This document shows, piece by piece, positions 8,076 through 16,348 of a stretch of DNA of 64,000 nt; position 1 is the first letter of the stretch, and each line of letters starts with the position of its first letter. This stretch comes from Candidatus Tectomicrobia bacterium. GTDB taxonomy: Bacteria; UBA8248. A model generated the notes under the pieces. That model saw only the letters and a list, made by a program, of their open reading frames with translations. It searched no databases and had not been told where the DNA came from. The translations under genes and the position numbers were made by a program. The stretch is taken from the NCBI GenBank assembly GCA_016192135.1, contig JACPUR010000017.1, positions 124,001 through 188,000 of the forward strand. Direction: 5' to 3'.

Positions 8076-10012
8076 CCGGCCACCTCCCTGAGGGGCGCGC
8101 CCAGCCGCAGGCCCAGCGCGAAGCCGATGAGGGTGTAGAGCACGCTCCCGACCGCCAGGTAGAGCAGGATGTACCAGTCCGCCAGGATGAGCCGGTAGAA
8201 GAAGATGTGCAGGTGCATGCTCGCGCCCGCCAGCAGGAGGTCCGCCCCCACGAAGGCCAGCCCCGCGGCCAAGGCGGGGCGCCAGCGCTCCTGGGGCCAG
8301 CGGTCGAGGAGCCTCCGGCCGGGGGCCCCGCGCGTGATGCCCGCCAGCCAGGCGGCCCCCTCCAGGAAGACGATCTCGGCCGCGAGGAGGAGGACCGGGA
8401 TGATCTGGAAGGACTCCAGGGTGAGGGCCAGGATGAGTCTCCGGATGGCGGCGAAGAGGGCGAGCGCGCCGGGCACGGGGTAGCGCATCAGGAAGGCCGC
8501 CGCGAGGGCGTAGAGCGGCACGTGGCTGAAGAGGCCCGTCACCAGGAAGGAGAAGGGACCGAGGAATAGCCGGGTGGTGCTCCCGACCAGGAACTCCGGC
8601 AGGCTCGCCAGGACGAAGGCCGCCGCCGCGAACATGGCCGCCCCGGTCATCACCCGCAGGGGCATGGCCCGCAGCACGCGCCCCCCGCGCCAGGCGAGGA
8701 GGGCGCTCCCTGCGATGGCGACGGCCAGGGTGGCCGCCGTCACGAGGAAAGCCCTGAGGCTCGGGCGCCTCAGTTCGAGCGGGAGATCGAGCGCGAGGAG
8801 ATCCGTCTCGGTGCCCAGCAGGCGCACCTGGACCCGGCGCACGTAATGTCCCGGCGCCGCCTCGCGCGGGTCGAGGAAGATGGGAAGGACGACGGGCGCC
8901 GTCCCCCCCGCCGGCAGCGCCGCGAAGGCGATGCTCCGGCCCGAGCCCCCGCTGATGAGATCGGGCGCCCGGAAGAAGGCGGCCTCCCGATCCGTCCCCG
9001 CGACGAGGATGCGCGAGGCGACGGTCAGGGCCAGCGCGCCCTCCGAGGCGTTGCGCAGCCACAGCGTCTGGTGGCGGTAGGGGAAGAAGGGATTGACCGG
9101 GGGGCCGCCGCGCCCGGTCAGGGTCAAGAGGAAGTGCCCCGGCCCGCCCGGCAGCAGCATGGTGTCCGGGAGCTGGAAGGGGTCGGCGTTCCCCTCCTCG
9201 TCCGTGGGGAGGGCGGCCCGCTCCAGCCGCACCGCGCGCGCCAGCTCCCCGGCGGGCCGCAGGAGGACCTCGGTCCGCACCTGGAGCGGAGGGTGGCCGC
9301 CCCCGGGGCGAAGCGCCGCCTCGAAGGCGAGGGAGCCGGACGCGCGCTCCGGGAGGCGGAGCTTCACCTGGCGGAACCAGATGTCCCCCGCCGCGCCGAG
9401 GCTTCCAGAGGCGGAGAGGGCGAAGCCCCCGCCGCCGGTGGAATGGAGGAGCTCCCAGCCTTCCGGCAGCGATTCCACCTCGACGCCCGGCGGGAGCCGC
9501 AGGAGGGCCTCGAAGCCGCCCGCGCCCCCGTTCGGGGTGGCCTCCCCAAGGGAGGCCACCTTAAGCGTCGCGTGGAGAGCGGCCCCGGCGGGCAGGAAGG
9601 CGCGCGGGGAGGCGAGGCCGTGGGGGATTTCGAGGGTGAGGGCGAATGGCGCCGGGCGCGCGGCGGGGGCCGGCGCGGACGCCTCGATCCAGGCGCCTCC
9701 TCCGTCTCCCCCGGCGCCCTCCCGCATGCGGAGCCGCACGCGGTAGGTTTCCCCCGGCCGCCAGGGGAACTCGACCCGGAATTCGCGGCCGGACCGGCCC
9801 GCCAGCTCGCGGCGGAGGAGTACCCGCCCCTCCCCGGAGAGGACCTGGACCTCCTCGGCCGGAGCGGCGCGGGAGAGGTGCAGATGGATGCGATCCGGGC
9901 CGAAGGCGAAGCGGGAGAGCCGCACGGGCTCCCCGCCGCCCCCGCACCCCCCGAAGGCGAGGGGCGCGAGGAGCAGCAGGAGCCAGAGAAGCCGGCTCAG
10001 AAAGGCTCCCAT
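8072..10012 (-). CDS. Lipoprotein fused to ECF S-component-like membrane domain (probable cobalamin-specific subunit)
   Basis: A 646-residue protein with an unusual layout. It begins with a lipoprotein signal (lipobox FGGC at about 20-23), followed by roughly 390 residues of beta-rich extracytoplasmic sequence. A first membrane helix lies near residue 430, and five or six more run to the C terminus, including the stretch around SFLVTGLFSHVPLYALAAAF and the final VLYTLIGFALGLRLGAPL. The last 190 residues have the size and helix spacing of ECF S components such as YkoE or CbrT. It lies between btuF and the ECF ATPase and overlaps both genes (by 16 and 4 bases), so it should be the substrate-binding S subunit. 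The extracytoplasmic part may dock the binding protein or receptor. The S-component identity is inferred from position and topology. Confidence 0.65.
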   Translation of the reverse strand: MGAFLSRLLWLLLLLAPLAFGGCGGGGEPVRLSRFAFGPDRIHLHLSRAAPAEEVQVLSGEGRVLLRRELAGRSGREFRVEFPWRPGETYRVRLRMREGAGGDGGGAWIEASAPAPAARPAPFALTLEIPHGLASPRAFLPAGAALHATLKVASLGEATPNGGAGGFEALLRLPPGVEVESLPEGWELLHSTGGGGFALSASGSLGAAGDIWFRQVKLRLPERASGSLAFEAALRPGGGHPPLQVRTEVLLRPAGELARAVRLERAALPTDEEGNADPFQLPDTMLLPGGPGHFLLTLTGRGGPPVNPFFPYRHQTLWLRNASEGALALTVASRILVAGTDREAAFFRAPDLISGGSGRSIAFAALPAGGTAPVVLPIFLDPREAAPGHYVRRVQVRLLGTETDLLALDLPLELRRPSLRAFLVTAATLAVAIAGSALLAWRGGRVLRAMPLRVMTGAAMFAAAAFVLASLPEFLVGSTTRLFLGPFSFLVTGLFSHVPLYALAAAFLMRYPVPGALALFAAIRRLILALTLESFQIIPVLLLAAEIVFLEGAAWLAGITRGAPGRRLLDRWPQERWRPALAAGLAFVGADLLLAGASMHLHIFFYRLILADWYILLYLAVGSVLYTLIGFALGLRLGAPLREVAG

Positions 10013-10917
10013 CCCACGCCCCTGTGGCCGAAGTCGAAGCGGTGCGGGTGGAGGATCTCGGCCAGGATCTCCAGCGACTCGGCCACCCGCGGCCCCGGCC
10101 GGTTGAAGAACTGGTTCCCGTCCGTCAGGGCCACCCGGCCCTCGCGCACCGCCCGCAGGCGCGGCCAGCCGGGCCGGGCGGCGAGGGCGCGCATCTCCTT
10201 CCGTGTCTTATGGAGGCCATAACCGCACGGGAGGACCACGATGACCTCGGGGTCCCGCGCGGCGAGGTCGTCCCATTCCATCCAGGGAGAGTGGGCGCCG
10301 GCTTTTCCAAAGAGGTTCTCGCCGCCCGCCATCTCCACCAGCTCCGGCACCCAGTTCCCCCCCGCCATGAGCGGGTCGATCCATTCGATGCAGGCGACGG
10401 AGGGGCGGCGCAGGCCGCCCGCCTCCCGCGCCACGGCCGCCATCCGGCTCTTCATTTGAGCAATGAGGCTTTCCCCCCGCTCCGGCACCCCCAGGGCCTC
10501 CGCCACCTTGGCGATGTCCCGCCAGATGTCGGCGAGGGCGTTCGGCTCCAGGGAGACGATGCGCGTTTCGGCGCCCGCCCACTGGCTCACCGCGCGCTCC
10601 ACGTCCTTGAGGCTCACCGCGCACACCTCGCACTGGGACTGGGTGACGATGACGTCCGGCGCGAGGGCGCGGAGCCTCGCCTCGTCCACCCGATAGACCG
10701 AGAGGGCGTCCCGCAGCGCCGCCTTCACCCGGGCGTCCACCTCGGCGCTCGTGCCGCGCGGGTCGAAGCGGGGCTCCGTGCAGACGGGGAGGTCCTCGAC
10801 CCGGGGAGGGTAATCGCACTCGTGCGAGCGGCCCACGAGGCGGCCGCCGAAGCCCAGCGCGCAGACGATCTCGGTCGCGCTGGCGATGAGGGAGACGACG
10901 CGGAGCTCCTCTGGCAT
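9997..10917 (-). CDS. btuF: BtuF-like cobalamin-binding protein without signal peptide
   Basis: A 306-residue protein of the BtuF/FecB-type binding-protein fold. It begins almost at once with VVSLIASATEIVCALG and GRLVGRSHECDYP, the hallmark of cobalamin-binding BtuF homologues, and has a long backbone helix in the middle and a closing domain with FFNRPGPRVAES. No signal peptide or lipobox precedes the fold at the start at 10917, and none is seen in frame just upstream, so export is not explained; many BtuF-like proteins of this subfamily also lack one. Downstream of the BtuB-like receptor and overlapping the S-component gene by 16 bases, it should hand B12 to the ECF transporter. Confidence 0.85.
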   Translation of the reverse strand: MPEELRVVSLIASATEIVCALGFGGRLVGRSHECDYPPRVEDLPVCTEPRFDPRGTSAEVDARVKAALRDALSVYRVDEARLRALAPDVIVTQSQCEVCAVSLKDVERAVSQWAGAETRIVSLEPNALADIWRDIAKVAEALGVPERGESLIAQMKSRMAAVAREAGGLRRPSVACIEWIDPLMAGGNWVPELVEMAGGENLFGKAGAHSPWMEWDDLAARDPEVIVVLPCGYGLHKTRKEMRALAARPGWPRLRAVREGRVALTDGNQFFNRPGPRVAESLEILAEILHPHRFDFGHRGVGWEPF

Positions 10918-10931
10918 GGATTCTCCTTCGC

Positions 10932-13025
10932 TCAGAAGTGGAAGCGGATGCCCGCCAGCCAGTTGATGCCCGGCGCGTTGAAGCCGAACACGTCGTCGTA
11001 GTCCTCGTCGAGGAGATTGTTCACCTTGAGCTCCACCGTCAGGCGCCTCACCCCGGGCAGGGAGACGCCGCCGGGGACGGGCTTGCCGTCCCGGATGAGG
11101 TCGTAGGCCAGGGCCAGGTCGGTGCGGGCGTAGCCCGCGTTGTGGACCCTGGGGAAGGTGAAGCTCCCCTCGATCAGGGGCGTGAAGTCGCGGTCGGGCC
11201 GCTGGCCCACCTGCTGCAGGATCAAAGTGCCGCGGAAGCGCCCCGGGTGGTAGCTCACCGAGCCGGTCCACCACCAGTGCGGGCGGCGCAGCAGGCCCTG
11301 CCCCGCCATGAAGTCCTGGCCGCCCCGGCCCCCCCGGTCGTCCGCGACGACGGTGTCGAGGTAGTTCCAGTTCGCGCGCACGGTGAAGTCGCGGTAGTCC
11401 ACGAGGGCGGCGGAGAGCTCCACCCCCTTGGTCTCCACCTTGGAGATGTTCTCGAAGTTGGTGCCGTTCGGGAAGCCGGCGAAGCTGAAGGAGATGAGGT
11501 CCTTGAGGGTGTTCTCGAAGTAGGTGGCGCTCAGGACGATCTGGCGGCCGAGGAGATACTGGTCCACCCCCGCCTCCCAGCTCTCCTGGCGCTCGCTCTT
11601 GAGGTTGGGGTTGCCGCGCAGGACGAGGAAGCCCTGGTCCGAGAAGAAGAAGAGATCGTTGAAGGAGGGCCGCTTGGCGCCGTTCCCCGCCGCCCCGCGG
11701 ACGCGGGTGCCCGTCCGCTCGAAGAGGTAGGAGGCGGAGAGCTTGCCGGTCACGTCGTCCGCCCCCTTGTCGTAGTCGTCCACCCGGGCGCCGCCCGTCA
11801 GGGTGAGGCGGTCCCAGAAAGTGAGCTGTTCCTGGAAGTAGAGGGAGCGCGCCAGGCGCGTGTGGTTCTGGGTGGTGCTCTGCGTGCCGCGCACGGTCTG
11901 GAAGAAGCGCTCCTCCTCCCACTGGAATCCCAATGTCGTGACGGAGGAAGTGAGGGCGTCCCAGCGGAGGTCCTGCCCCGTGAAGCGCAGGTTCACCGGG
12001 TGATCCGTCAGGTAGCGGGTCTGGGTATTGTCGCTCTTGAATTCGGAGAAGAAGGGCCGGGTGACATCCAGGGCGTCGGCCGGGTCGTGGAAGGTGAAGT
12101 CGCGCTGGTAGAAGGAGGCGCGGGGGACGTACTCGAGCCACCGCGTGGGGCGCAGCTCGAGGCTCGCTCCCGCCATCTGATCCGCCGCGTCCTGGTAGGC
12201 GTTCAGCTCGCGGTCGGTGAGCCCCGCCGGGAGGCGGAACTCCGTGTTGGTCGCGCCGGCGTCCGAGGTCTGGTCGCGGCGGTTGCGGTTTCCCATGACG
12301 AGCAGGCGGAGCTTCGCGGCGGGGGAGGGGAAGTAGTCGAGTGCGCCCAGGGCGGCGGTGCGGTAGTAGCCGTCGTTCGTGTAGCGGCCCTCGCTGTCCA
12401 CACGGCTGAGGGTGGCGAGGTAGCCCCCCTTCTCCCAGCCCCCCTTCGCCTTGAGCACTTCCTCGAAGGTGGAGTCGGAGCCGAAGCGGAAGGCGGTCTC
12501 GAGGGAGGGCCGCTCGCCCGGCCGGCCCAGGTCGAGCAGGAGGTTGATCACGCCCGCGGCGGCGTCCGAGCCGTAGAGGGAACTCTGGGGCCCGCGCAGC
12601 ACCTCGGCCCCCCGGAGCCACTCGGCCGGGATGTGGGCGTAGTCGAAGACGTCGCCGTCGGGGGGGGTGAGCTTGAAGCCGTCGAGCAGCACGCTCGTGA
12701 AGTTGTTCTCGCTCCCCCGGATGCGGATGCTGGCGGTGGCCCCCCGGGCGCCGGTCTGGTCCATGTTGAGGCCGATGCCCTGGCGGAGGAGGTCGCCGAA
12801 GTCGGTGGGCAGAGTCAGTTCGATCCGGTCCTGGGCGAAGACCTCGACGGAGTCCCCCACGGTGCTGACGGGCCGGGGGGTGCGGGTGGCGGTGACGGTC
12901 AGGGGATCCAGCAGGAGCTCCCGCCCCTGCGGTGCCTGGGCGAGGGAGTCGCCGGCGGCGGCGAGCAGGAGCGCCAAGGCGGCGAAGAGCGGAATCGGGG
13001 ATAGGAGAGATCGGCGGCGGGCCAT
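10932..13025 (-). CDS. btuB: TonB-dependent outer-membrane receptor, BtuB-like
   Basis: A 697-residue protein with a signal peptide (MARRRSLL to about SLAQA), then a TonB-box-like segment (DPLTVTATRT), a plug domain (about 45-160, with RIRGSENNFTSVLLDGFKL and RGPQSSLYGSDAAAGVINL) and a 22-strand barrel. It ends in the aromatic outer-membrane signal GIRFHF. Two cobalamin riboswitches directly upstream identify the ligand as B12 or a related corrinoid. I chose the Met at 13025 because it starts the signal peptide behind GGAGAA; the frame is open for 46 more codons, but that part overlaps the riboswitch. It is the first gene of the uptake operon. Confidence 0.92.
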   Translation of the reverse strand: MARRRSLLSPIPLFAALALLLAAAGDSLAQAPQGRELLLDPLTVTATRTPRPVSTVGDSVEVFAQDRIELTLPTDFGDLLRQGIGLNMDQTGARGATASIRIRGSENNFTSVLLDGFKLTPPDGDVFDYAHIPAEWLRGAEVLRGPQSSLYGSDAAAGVINLLLDLGRPGERPSLETAFRFGSDSTFEEVLKAKGGWEKGGYLATLSRVDSEGRYTNDGYYRTAALGALDYFPSPAAKLRLLVMGNRNRRDQTSDAGATNTEFRLPAGLTDRELNAYQDAADQMAGASLELRPTRWLEYVPRASFYQRDFTFHDPADALDVTRPFFSEFKSDNTQTRYLTDHPVNLRFTGQDLRWDALTSSVTTLGFQWEEERFFQTVRGTQSTTQNHTRLARSLYFQEQLTFWDRLTLTGGARVDDYDKGADDVTGKLSASYLFERTGTRVRGAAGNGAKRPSFNDLFFFSDQGFLVLRGNPNLKSERQESWEAGVDQYLLGRQIVLSATYFENTLKDLISFSFAGFPNGTNFENISKVETKGVELSAALVDYRDFTVRANWNYLDTVVADDRGGRGGQDFMAGQGLLRRPHWWWTGSVSYHPGRFRGTLILQQVGQRPDRDFTPLIEGSFTFPRVHNAGYARTDLALAYDLIRDGKPVPGGVSLPGVRRLTVELKVNNLLDEDYDDVFGFNAPGINWLAGIRFHF

Positions 13026-13094
13026 GCGGTTCTCCTCGGCGTCCCAAGACGCCACAGGGGCCCCGGCGGGAGCGATCCCGCGCGGGGCGCGTGG

Positions 13095-13250
13095 AGAATC
13101 CGGCAGGCCGGTCTTCTGGCTCGCGCCGATGGCCGGCTCCCGCCCCTTCCCGGATGCGCGCATCCAGTGGGACTTGCGGGAGCCGCGTCGCTCACAGCTG
13201 CTGGGCAGCCCCGGTTTCGCACCGGGTTCCCGGGCACCTGCCGGATCGGC
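13095..13250 (-). promoter_or_regulatory. Cobalamin riboswitch, proximal copy
   Basis: On the minus strand the aptamer core GGGAACCCGGTGCGAAACCG (complement of 13212-13231) is followed by CAGCTGTGAG and then the B12 box AGCCAGAAGACCGGCCTGCC (13102-13121). The closing stem is visible: CCGGCAGG at 13237-13244 pairs with CCTGCCGG at 13100-13107. Between it and the btuB start, a GC hairpin (13060-13088, stem GCGGGA/TCCCGC with GCGA loop, extended by GCCCC/GGGGC) without a U tract could be the expression platform, acting on the ribosome-binding site GGAGAA just downstream. Confidence 0.9.
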
Positions 13251-13428
13251 TCGGAGGCGGCGCGTCCGCCTCCGCTTAGAATGCTTCGGTACAGCGTCTG
13301 GGGGTGAGGAGGCTGCGAGGCCGGAGGGTTCCCGCCGGGAGGCCTTGAATGGCCATCCCCGCAGAAATGATGAATCCCTTTGGCTGAAGCCGCACTTCCC
13401 GATCCCCGAGGAGGCGACGTGGATGCAG

Positions 13429-13600
13429 CGGGCGAAACCGGTCTCCTGGCTCCCGGATCGTCCTACTCGCGGCGGCCTTCCCGGCGGCTGGGCGCCCGTG
13501 GCCTCTTGGACCGCTTTCGTCTCCGGTTACAGTGGCGGGTCCGCGCCGGATTCTCACCGGCTTCCCTGTCCTCCCCGCGGGAGGACGCCTCACCCGATGG
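13429..13600 (-). promoter_or_regulatory. Cobalamin riboswitch, distal copy (tandem with the proximal one)
   Basis: The minus strand reads GGGAAGCCGGTGAGAATCCG, then CCGCCACTGTAACCGG and the B12 box GAGCCAGGAGACCGGTTTC, an excellent match to the cobalamin aptamer consensus. A P1 stem can be drawn between 13587-13596 and 13429-13438. It lies about 180 bases before the proximal copy in the same orientation, so a single leader would contain two B12 sensors in series. Confidence 0.92.
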
Positions 13601-13638
13601 GCGCAACCTACTCTTTTCCCGAGGGGCTTTCAAGCGGC

Positions 13639-13980
13639 TCAGCCGCCCGGGCCTCCGATCTCCTGATCCAGGAGCATCTGCGACTCGGCCATCTCGTGGA
13701 TCATCTGGCAGGTGGAGCGGAAGTCCCTCTCCAGGCCGGCGAAAAGCTGCTGGATCTGCAAGGGGGTGAGGATCTGCGAGAGCTCCGAGAACACCACTTC
13801 CCAACTGTCCCGCTGCCGCTTGCCCCGCTCCAGGACCTTCCGCTCCTTCGTCATTTCGTCGTAGATCTCGTGCTCATGATCCAGAAGATCGCGGAGCACG
13901 GGCTCGTAGTTCGGATCGTGGGAGTGGATGTAGCGCATGAGATATGGCTTGAAGTTTCGTACTTTTTGGAGCCTTTCCAT
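13639..13980 (-). CDS. Small helical soluble protein of unknown function
   Basis: A 113-residue charged protein rich in Glu, Arg and Leu and predicted almost wholly helical (e.g. HEHEIYDEMTKERKVLERGKRQ). No signal peptide, membrane segment or motif I recognise. ATG at 13980 is preceded by GGAGG. It ends about 40 bases before the riboswitch leader on the same strand, so the B12 operon promoter must lie within or after this gene, or the gene is cotranscribed upstream of the leader. Amino-acid composition supports real coding. Confidence 0.65.
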   Translation of the reverse strand: MERLQKVRNFKPYLMRYIHSHDPNYEPVLRDLLDHEHEIYDEMTKERKVLERGKRQRDSWEVVFSELSQILTPLQIQQLFAGLERDFRSTCQMIHEMAESQMLLDQEIGGPGG

Positions 13981-14129
13981 ATCGAGGTTCCTCCAGCCAC
14001 GGGGCCCGGCGAAGGAGGGAGGTGAGATGCGGCCAGCCAGCGGGCTAAGATGATGGATTTTATTATATCATTGCCGAAGGCCCGTCAGGCATTTTCTTGT
14101 CCTTGGGCCGCCGGAGGAGGGATTACGGC

Positions 14130-15251
14130 ATGGAAGATGTCCGGGTAAGCCGGATGGCGGAGACGATTGTCCGCTATTCGGCCCGCGTCGGCAGGGGCGA
14201 TTTGGTCTGCATCCGGGGCGGCGTCCAGTCCACTCCCTTGATCCGGGAGGTCTACCGCGAGTGCCTGAGAGGGGGCGCCTTCCCCTACGTCCAGGCCGGG
14301 CTTCCCGGGCTGGAGGAGATCTTCTACCGGCACGCTGGCCCCGAGCAGTTGAGCTTTCTGTCGCCGATCGCCCAGTTCGAGATCGAGCGGGTGGACGTCC
14401 TCATCAGCATCCTCTCCGAAACCAACACGCGGCGCCTCTCGGGCACCAACCCCAAGAAGCAGGCCGCCGCGTCCAAGGCGCGCCAGCCCATCATGCGAAC
14501 CTTCATGAAGCGCGCCGCCGAGTACGACCGCACCCGCAGGAAGGGCCTCCGCTGGACCCTCACCCTCTTCCCCACCGAGGCCTACGCGCAGGACGCCGAG
14601 ATGTCCCTCGCCGAGTACGAGGAGTTCGTCTTCGGCGCCTGCTTCGCCGACCGGGCGGGCGGGGTGGGCCGGTGGAAGGCGGTGGAGAAGCGCCAGCAGG
14701 AGATCATCCGCTACCTCAAGGGCCGCAAGACGGTGGAGCTCTCGGGCCCGGGCACCGAGCTGCGCGTCGGCATCCGGGGGCGCAAGTTCATCAACTGCAG
14801 CGGCCACCACAACTTCCCGGACGGCGAGGTCTTCACCGGCCCGGAGGAGACGCGGGTGGACGGCCGCATCCGCTACTCCTTCCCCGCCTGCCTCTCGGGC
14901 CGCGAGGTGGACGGCGTGGAGCTCACCTTCGAGCGCGGCAGGGTGGCGAAGGCCTCCGCGGGGAAGAACGAGGCCTTCCTGAAGAGCATGATCGGGATGG
15001 ATCCGGGCGCCGCGCGGGTGGGCGAGTTCGCCTTCGGCCTGAACGGCGGCATCCAGCGCTTCACCAAGAACATCCTCTTCGACGAGAAGATAGGCGGAAC
15101 CGTCCACCTGGCCTTGGGCAAGGGCTATCCCGAGAGCGGCTCACGGAACGACTCCGCCCTCCACTGGGACATGGTGTGCGACCTCCGGAAGAACGGCGAG
15201 GTCCGCGTGGACGGCCGCCCCTTCATGAAGAACGGACGAATCCTGGTCTAG
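14130..15251 (+). CDS. M29 family metallo-aminopeptidase (AmpS/thermophilic aminopeptidase)
   Basis: A 373-residue protein of peptidase family M29. It has the N-terminal domain of the family (RVGRGDLVCIRGG) and, in the second half, the conserved metal-binding parts: NFPDGEVFTGPEE with the Glu ligands, then HLALGKGYPESG and the closing LHWDMVCDL, where His, Tyr, His and Asp line the two-metal site. It would release N-terminal amino acids from peptides in the cytoplasm. The start at 14130 is set by GGAGGAGG nine bases upstream; an earlier in-frame GTG/ATG extension lacks a site. The next gene follows after 11 bases. Confidence 0.88.
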   Translation: MEDVRVSRMAETIVRYSARVGRGDLVCIRGGVQSTPLIREVYRECLRGGAFPYVQAGLPGLEEIFYRHAGPEQLSFLSPIAQFEIERVDVLISILSETNTRRLSGTNPKKQAAASKARQPIMRTFMKRAAEYDRTRRKGLRWTLTLFPTEAYAQDAEMSLAEYEEFVFGACFADRAGGVGRWKAVEKRQQEIIRYLKGRKTVELSGPGTELRVGIRGRKFINCSGHHNFPDGEVFTGPEETRVDGRIRYSFPACLSGREVDGVELTFERGRVAKASAGKNEAFLKSMIGMDPGAARVGEFAFGLNGGIQRFTKNILFDEKIGGTVHLALGKGYPESGSRNDSALHWDMVCDLRKNGEVRVDGRPFMKNGRILV

Positions 15252-15262
15252 CGGGGCGCCCA

Positions 15263-15739
15263 ATGGGAGAGCGCATGGTCCGACACCGGCGCGAGATGAT
15301 GGTGGGGGTGTGCTTCCTGGCGGTCTTCCTGGCCGTGCTGGGCCTGGAGGTCCGGCGGATCCAGTCGGAGGCGGACGCCATGGCCCGGCGCCTGTCCCTC
15401 GAGCTCGCCCGCTCCGGCGGCCGGCTGCCCAGAATCCTCCAGCCCTTCCTCCAGGAGGGGGAACTGGAGTCCATGAACCTCTTCGATCGCGAGGGCCGGC
15501 TGGTGCACGAGTCGATCAACCTCCTTCAGGAGGGGGAGCCCGGCCTGCGCCTCTCCGTCCGCTCCGCCGTGCGCGACCTGGGCACGGGCCGCGAAATCTT
15601 CCATCTGGTGGCGTACCGCGACATCCACGGTGGCGCGGTTCGGGCCGGCCTCGCCGGTCTTGCCGCGGCCCTCCTGGCGGGCCTCGCGCTCTGGCTCGCC
15701 GGCCGGCGCCGCGGGGCGGAACCCGCCGCTTCCGCCTGA
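15263..15739 (+). CDS. Two-helix membrane protein with small extracytoplasmic domain, unknown
   Basis: A 158-residue protein with a membrane helix at about 13-30 (VGVCFLAVFLAVLGLEV), an extracytoplasmic region of about 95 residues and a second helix at about 127-148 (AGLAGLAAALLAGLALWLAG). The loop contains MNLFDREGRLVHESIN and a strand pattern reminiscent of a small PAS-like or Cache-like sensor, but no output domain follows, so it may be a truncated or stand-alone sensor. It starts 11 bases after the aminopeptidase and is probably cotranscribed with it. Confidence 0.6.
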   Translation: MGERMVRHRREMMVGVCFLAVFLAVLGLEVRRIQSEADAMARRLSLELARSGGRLPRILQPFLQEGELESMNLFDREGRLVHESINLLQEGEPGLRLSVRSAVRDLGTGREIFHLVAYRDIHGGAVRAGLAGLAAALLAGLALWLAGRRRGAEPAASA

Positions 15740-15794
15740 CATCATCCAGGTGTCCTTTCTCCGGCCTGGTGATATGCTTTCCCTGCCCCATCAT

Positions 15795-15870
15795 GGGCGG
15801 GTAGCTCAGCTGGCAGAGCGGCGCCCTTACAAGGCGCATGTCGCAGGTTCGATCCCTGTCCCGCCCACCA
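15795..15870 (+). tRNA. tRNA-Val (anticodon TAC)
   Basis: A 76-base cloverleaf with all arms: acceptor GGGCGGG/CCCGCCC, D-stem GCTC/GAGC, anticodon stem GCGCC/GGCGC with loop CTTACAA (anticodon TAC), T-arm GCAGG-TTCGATC-CCTGT and an encoded CCA end. Its 3' half is the target of the adjacent integrated island. Confidence 0.97.
15834..15869 (+). repeat. attL: tRNA-Val 3' end, 36-bp direct repeat
   Basis: The 36 bases from GCGCATGTCGCAGGTTCGAT to the ACC of the tRNA end recur exactly at 27257-27292 in the same orientation. A tyrosine-integrase remnant lies 86 bases inside, the standard arrangement of a tRNA-targeting element. Confidence 0.92.
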
Positions 15871-15955
15871 GTAAAATTAATGGGTTTGAATAGGCTGAAT
15901 GTGGGGTATAACCCAAGTTTGTCCGTGTTTTGTCCGTGTTCTGACTTGAAATTTT

Positions 15956-16348
15956 TTATCCTGCCGTTGTTCGAGCCTCCTCGATATTCACCACATTGGG
16001 CTCAGTCGGGAGGGAGAGGTAGGCGTCCCGCTTCTTCATGGCGTCCCGTAGGTCCTCAGCGTCCACGATGTCATAGCACCTGAACACGGCGGCGGTTTTG
16101 TGGCCGGAAATTTGCATTGCCACGTTCTGGGACACCCCTGCCCGCACCATGTCCCGGATGGCCGCGCGCCTGAGGTCGTACGGGATGAGCCCTTCGACGC
16201 CTGCCGCCTTGCAAGCGGCCTTCCAGGTCTTGCGGAAGGTACTGATGGGCTTCCCCTTCCCAGGGCTAGGCTTCCTGAGCGCGGCTTCCTCCTGGAATCG
16301 AAGATCCCGCCATCGAAATTCTCTTTCTCCCCAGGCACTTACGATCAT
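15956..16348 (-). pseudogene. Tyrosine recombinase (integrase), C-terminal catalytic fragment
   Basis: This 130-residue reading frame matches only the end of phage-type integrases: GKGKPISTFRKTWKAACKAA, then PYDLRRAAIRDMVRAG (second catalytic Arg, with the usual His replaced by Tyr), ISGHKT (catalytic His) and FRCYDIV (nucleophilic Tyr). The N-terminal arm-binding and core-binding domains and the first catalytic Arg are missing, and I find no integrase-like sequence in the 400 bases upstream. It is therefore most likely inactive. It reads toward the tRNA, as expected for the recombinase of an element inserted at the tRNA 3' end. Confidence 0.85.

Noticed and set aside
10938-13004. 688-codon plus-strand frame opposite btuB
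   Set aside because: Shadow of the receptor gene; no protein-like pattern, and it would run into the riboswitch region.
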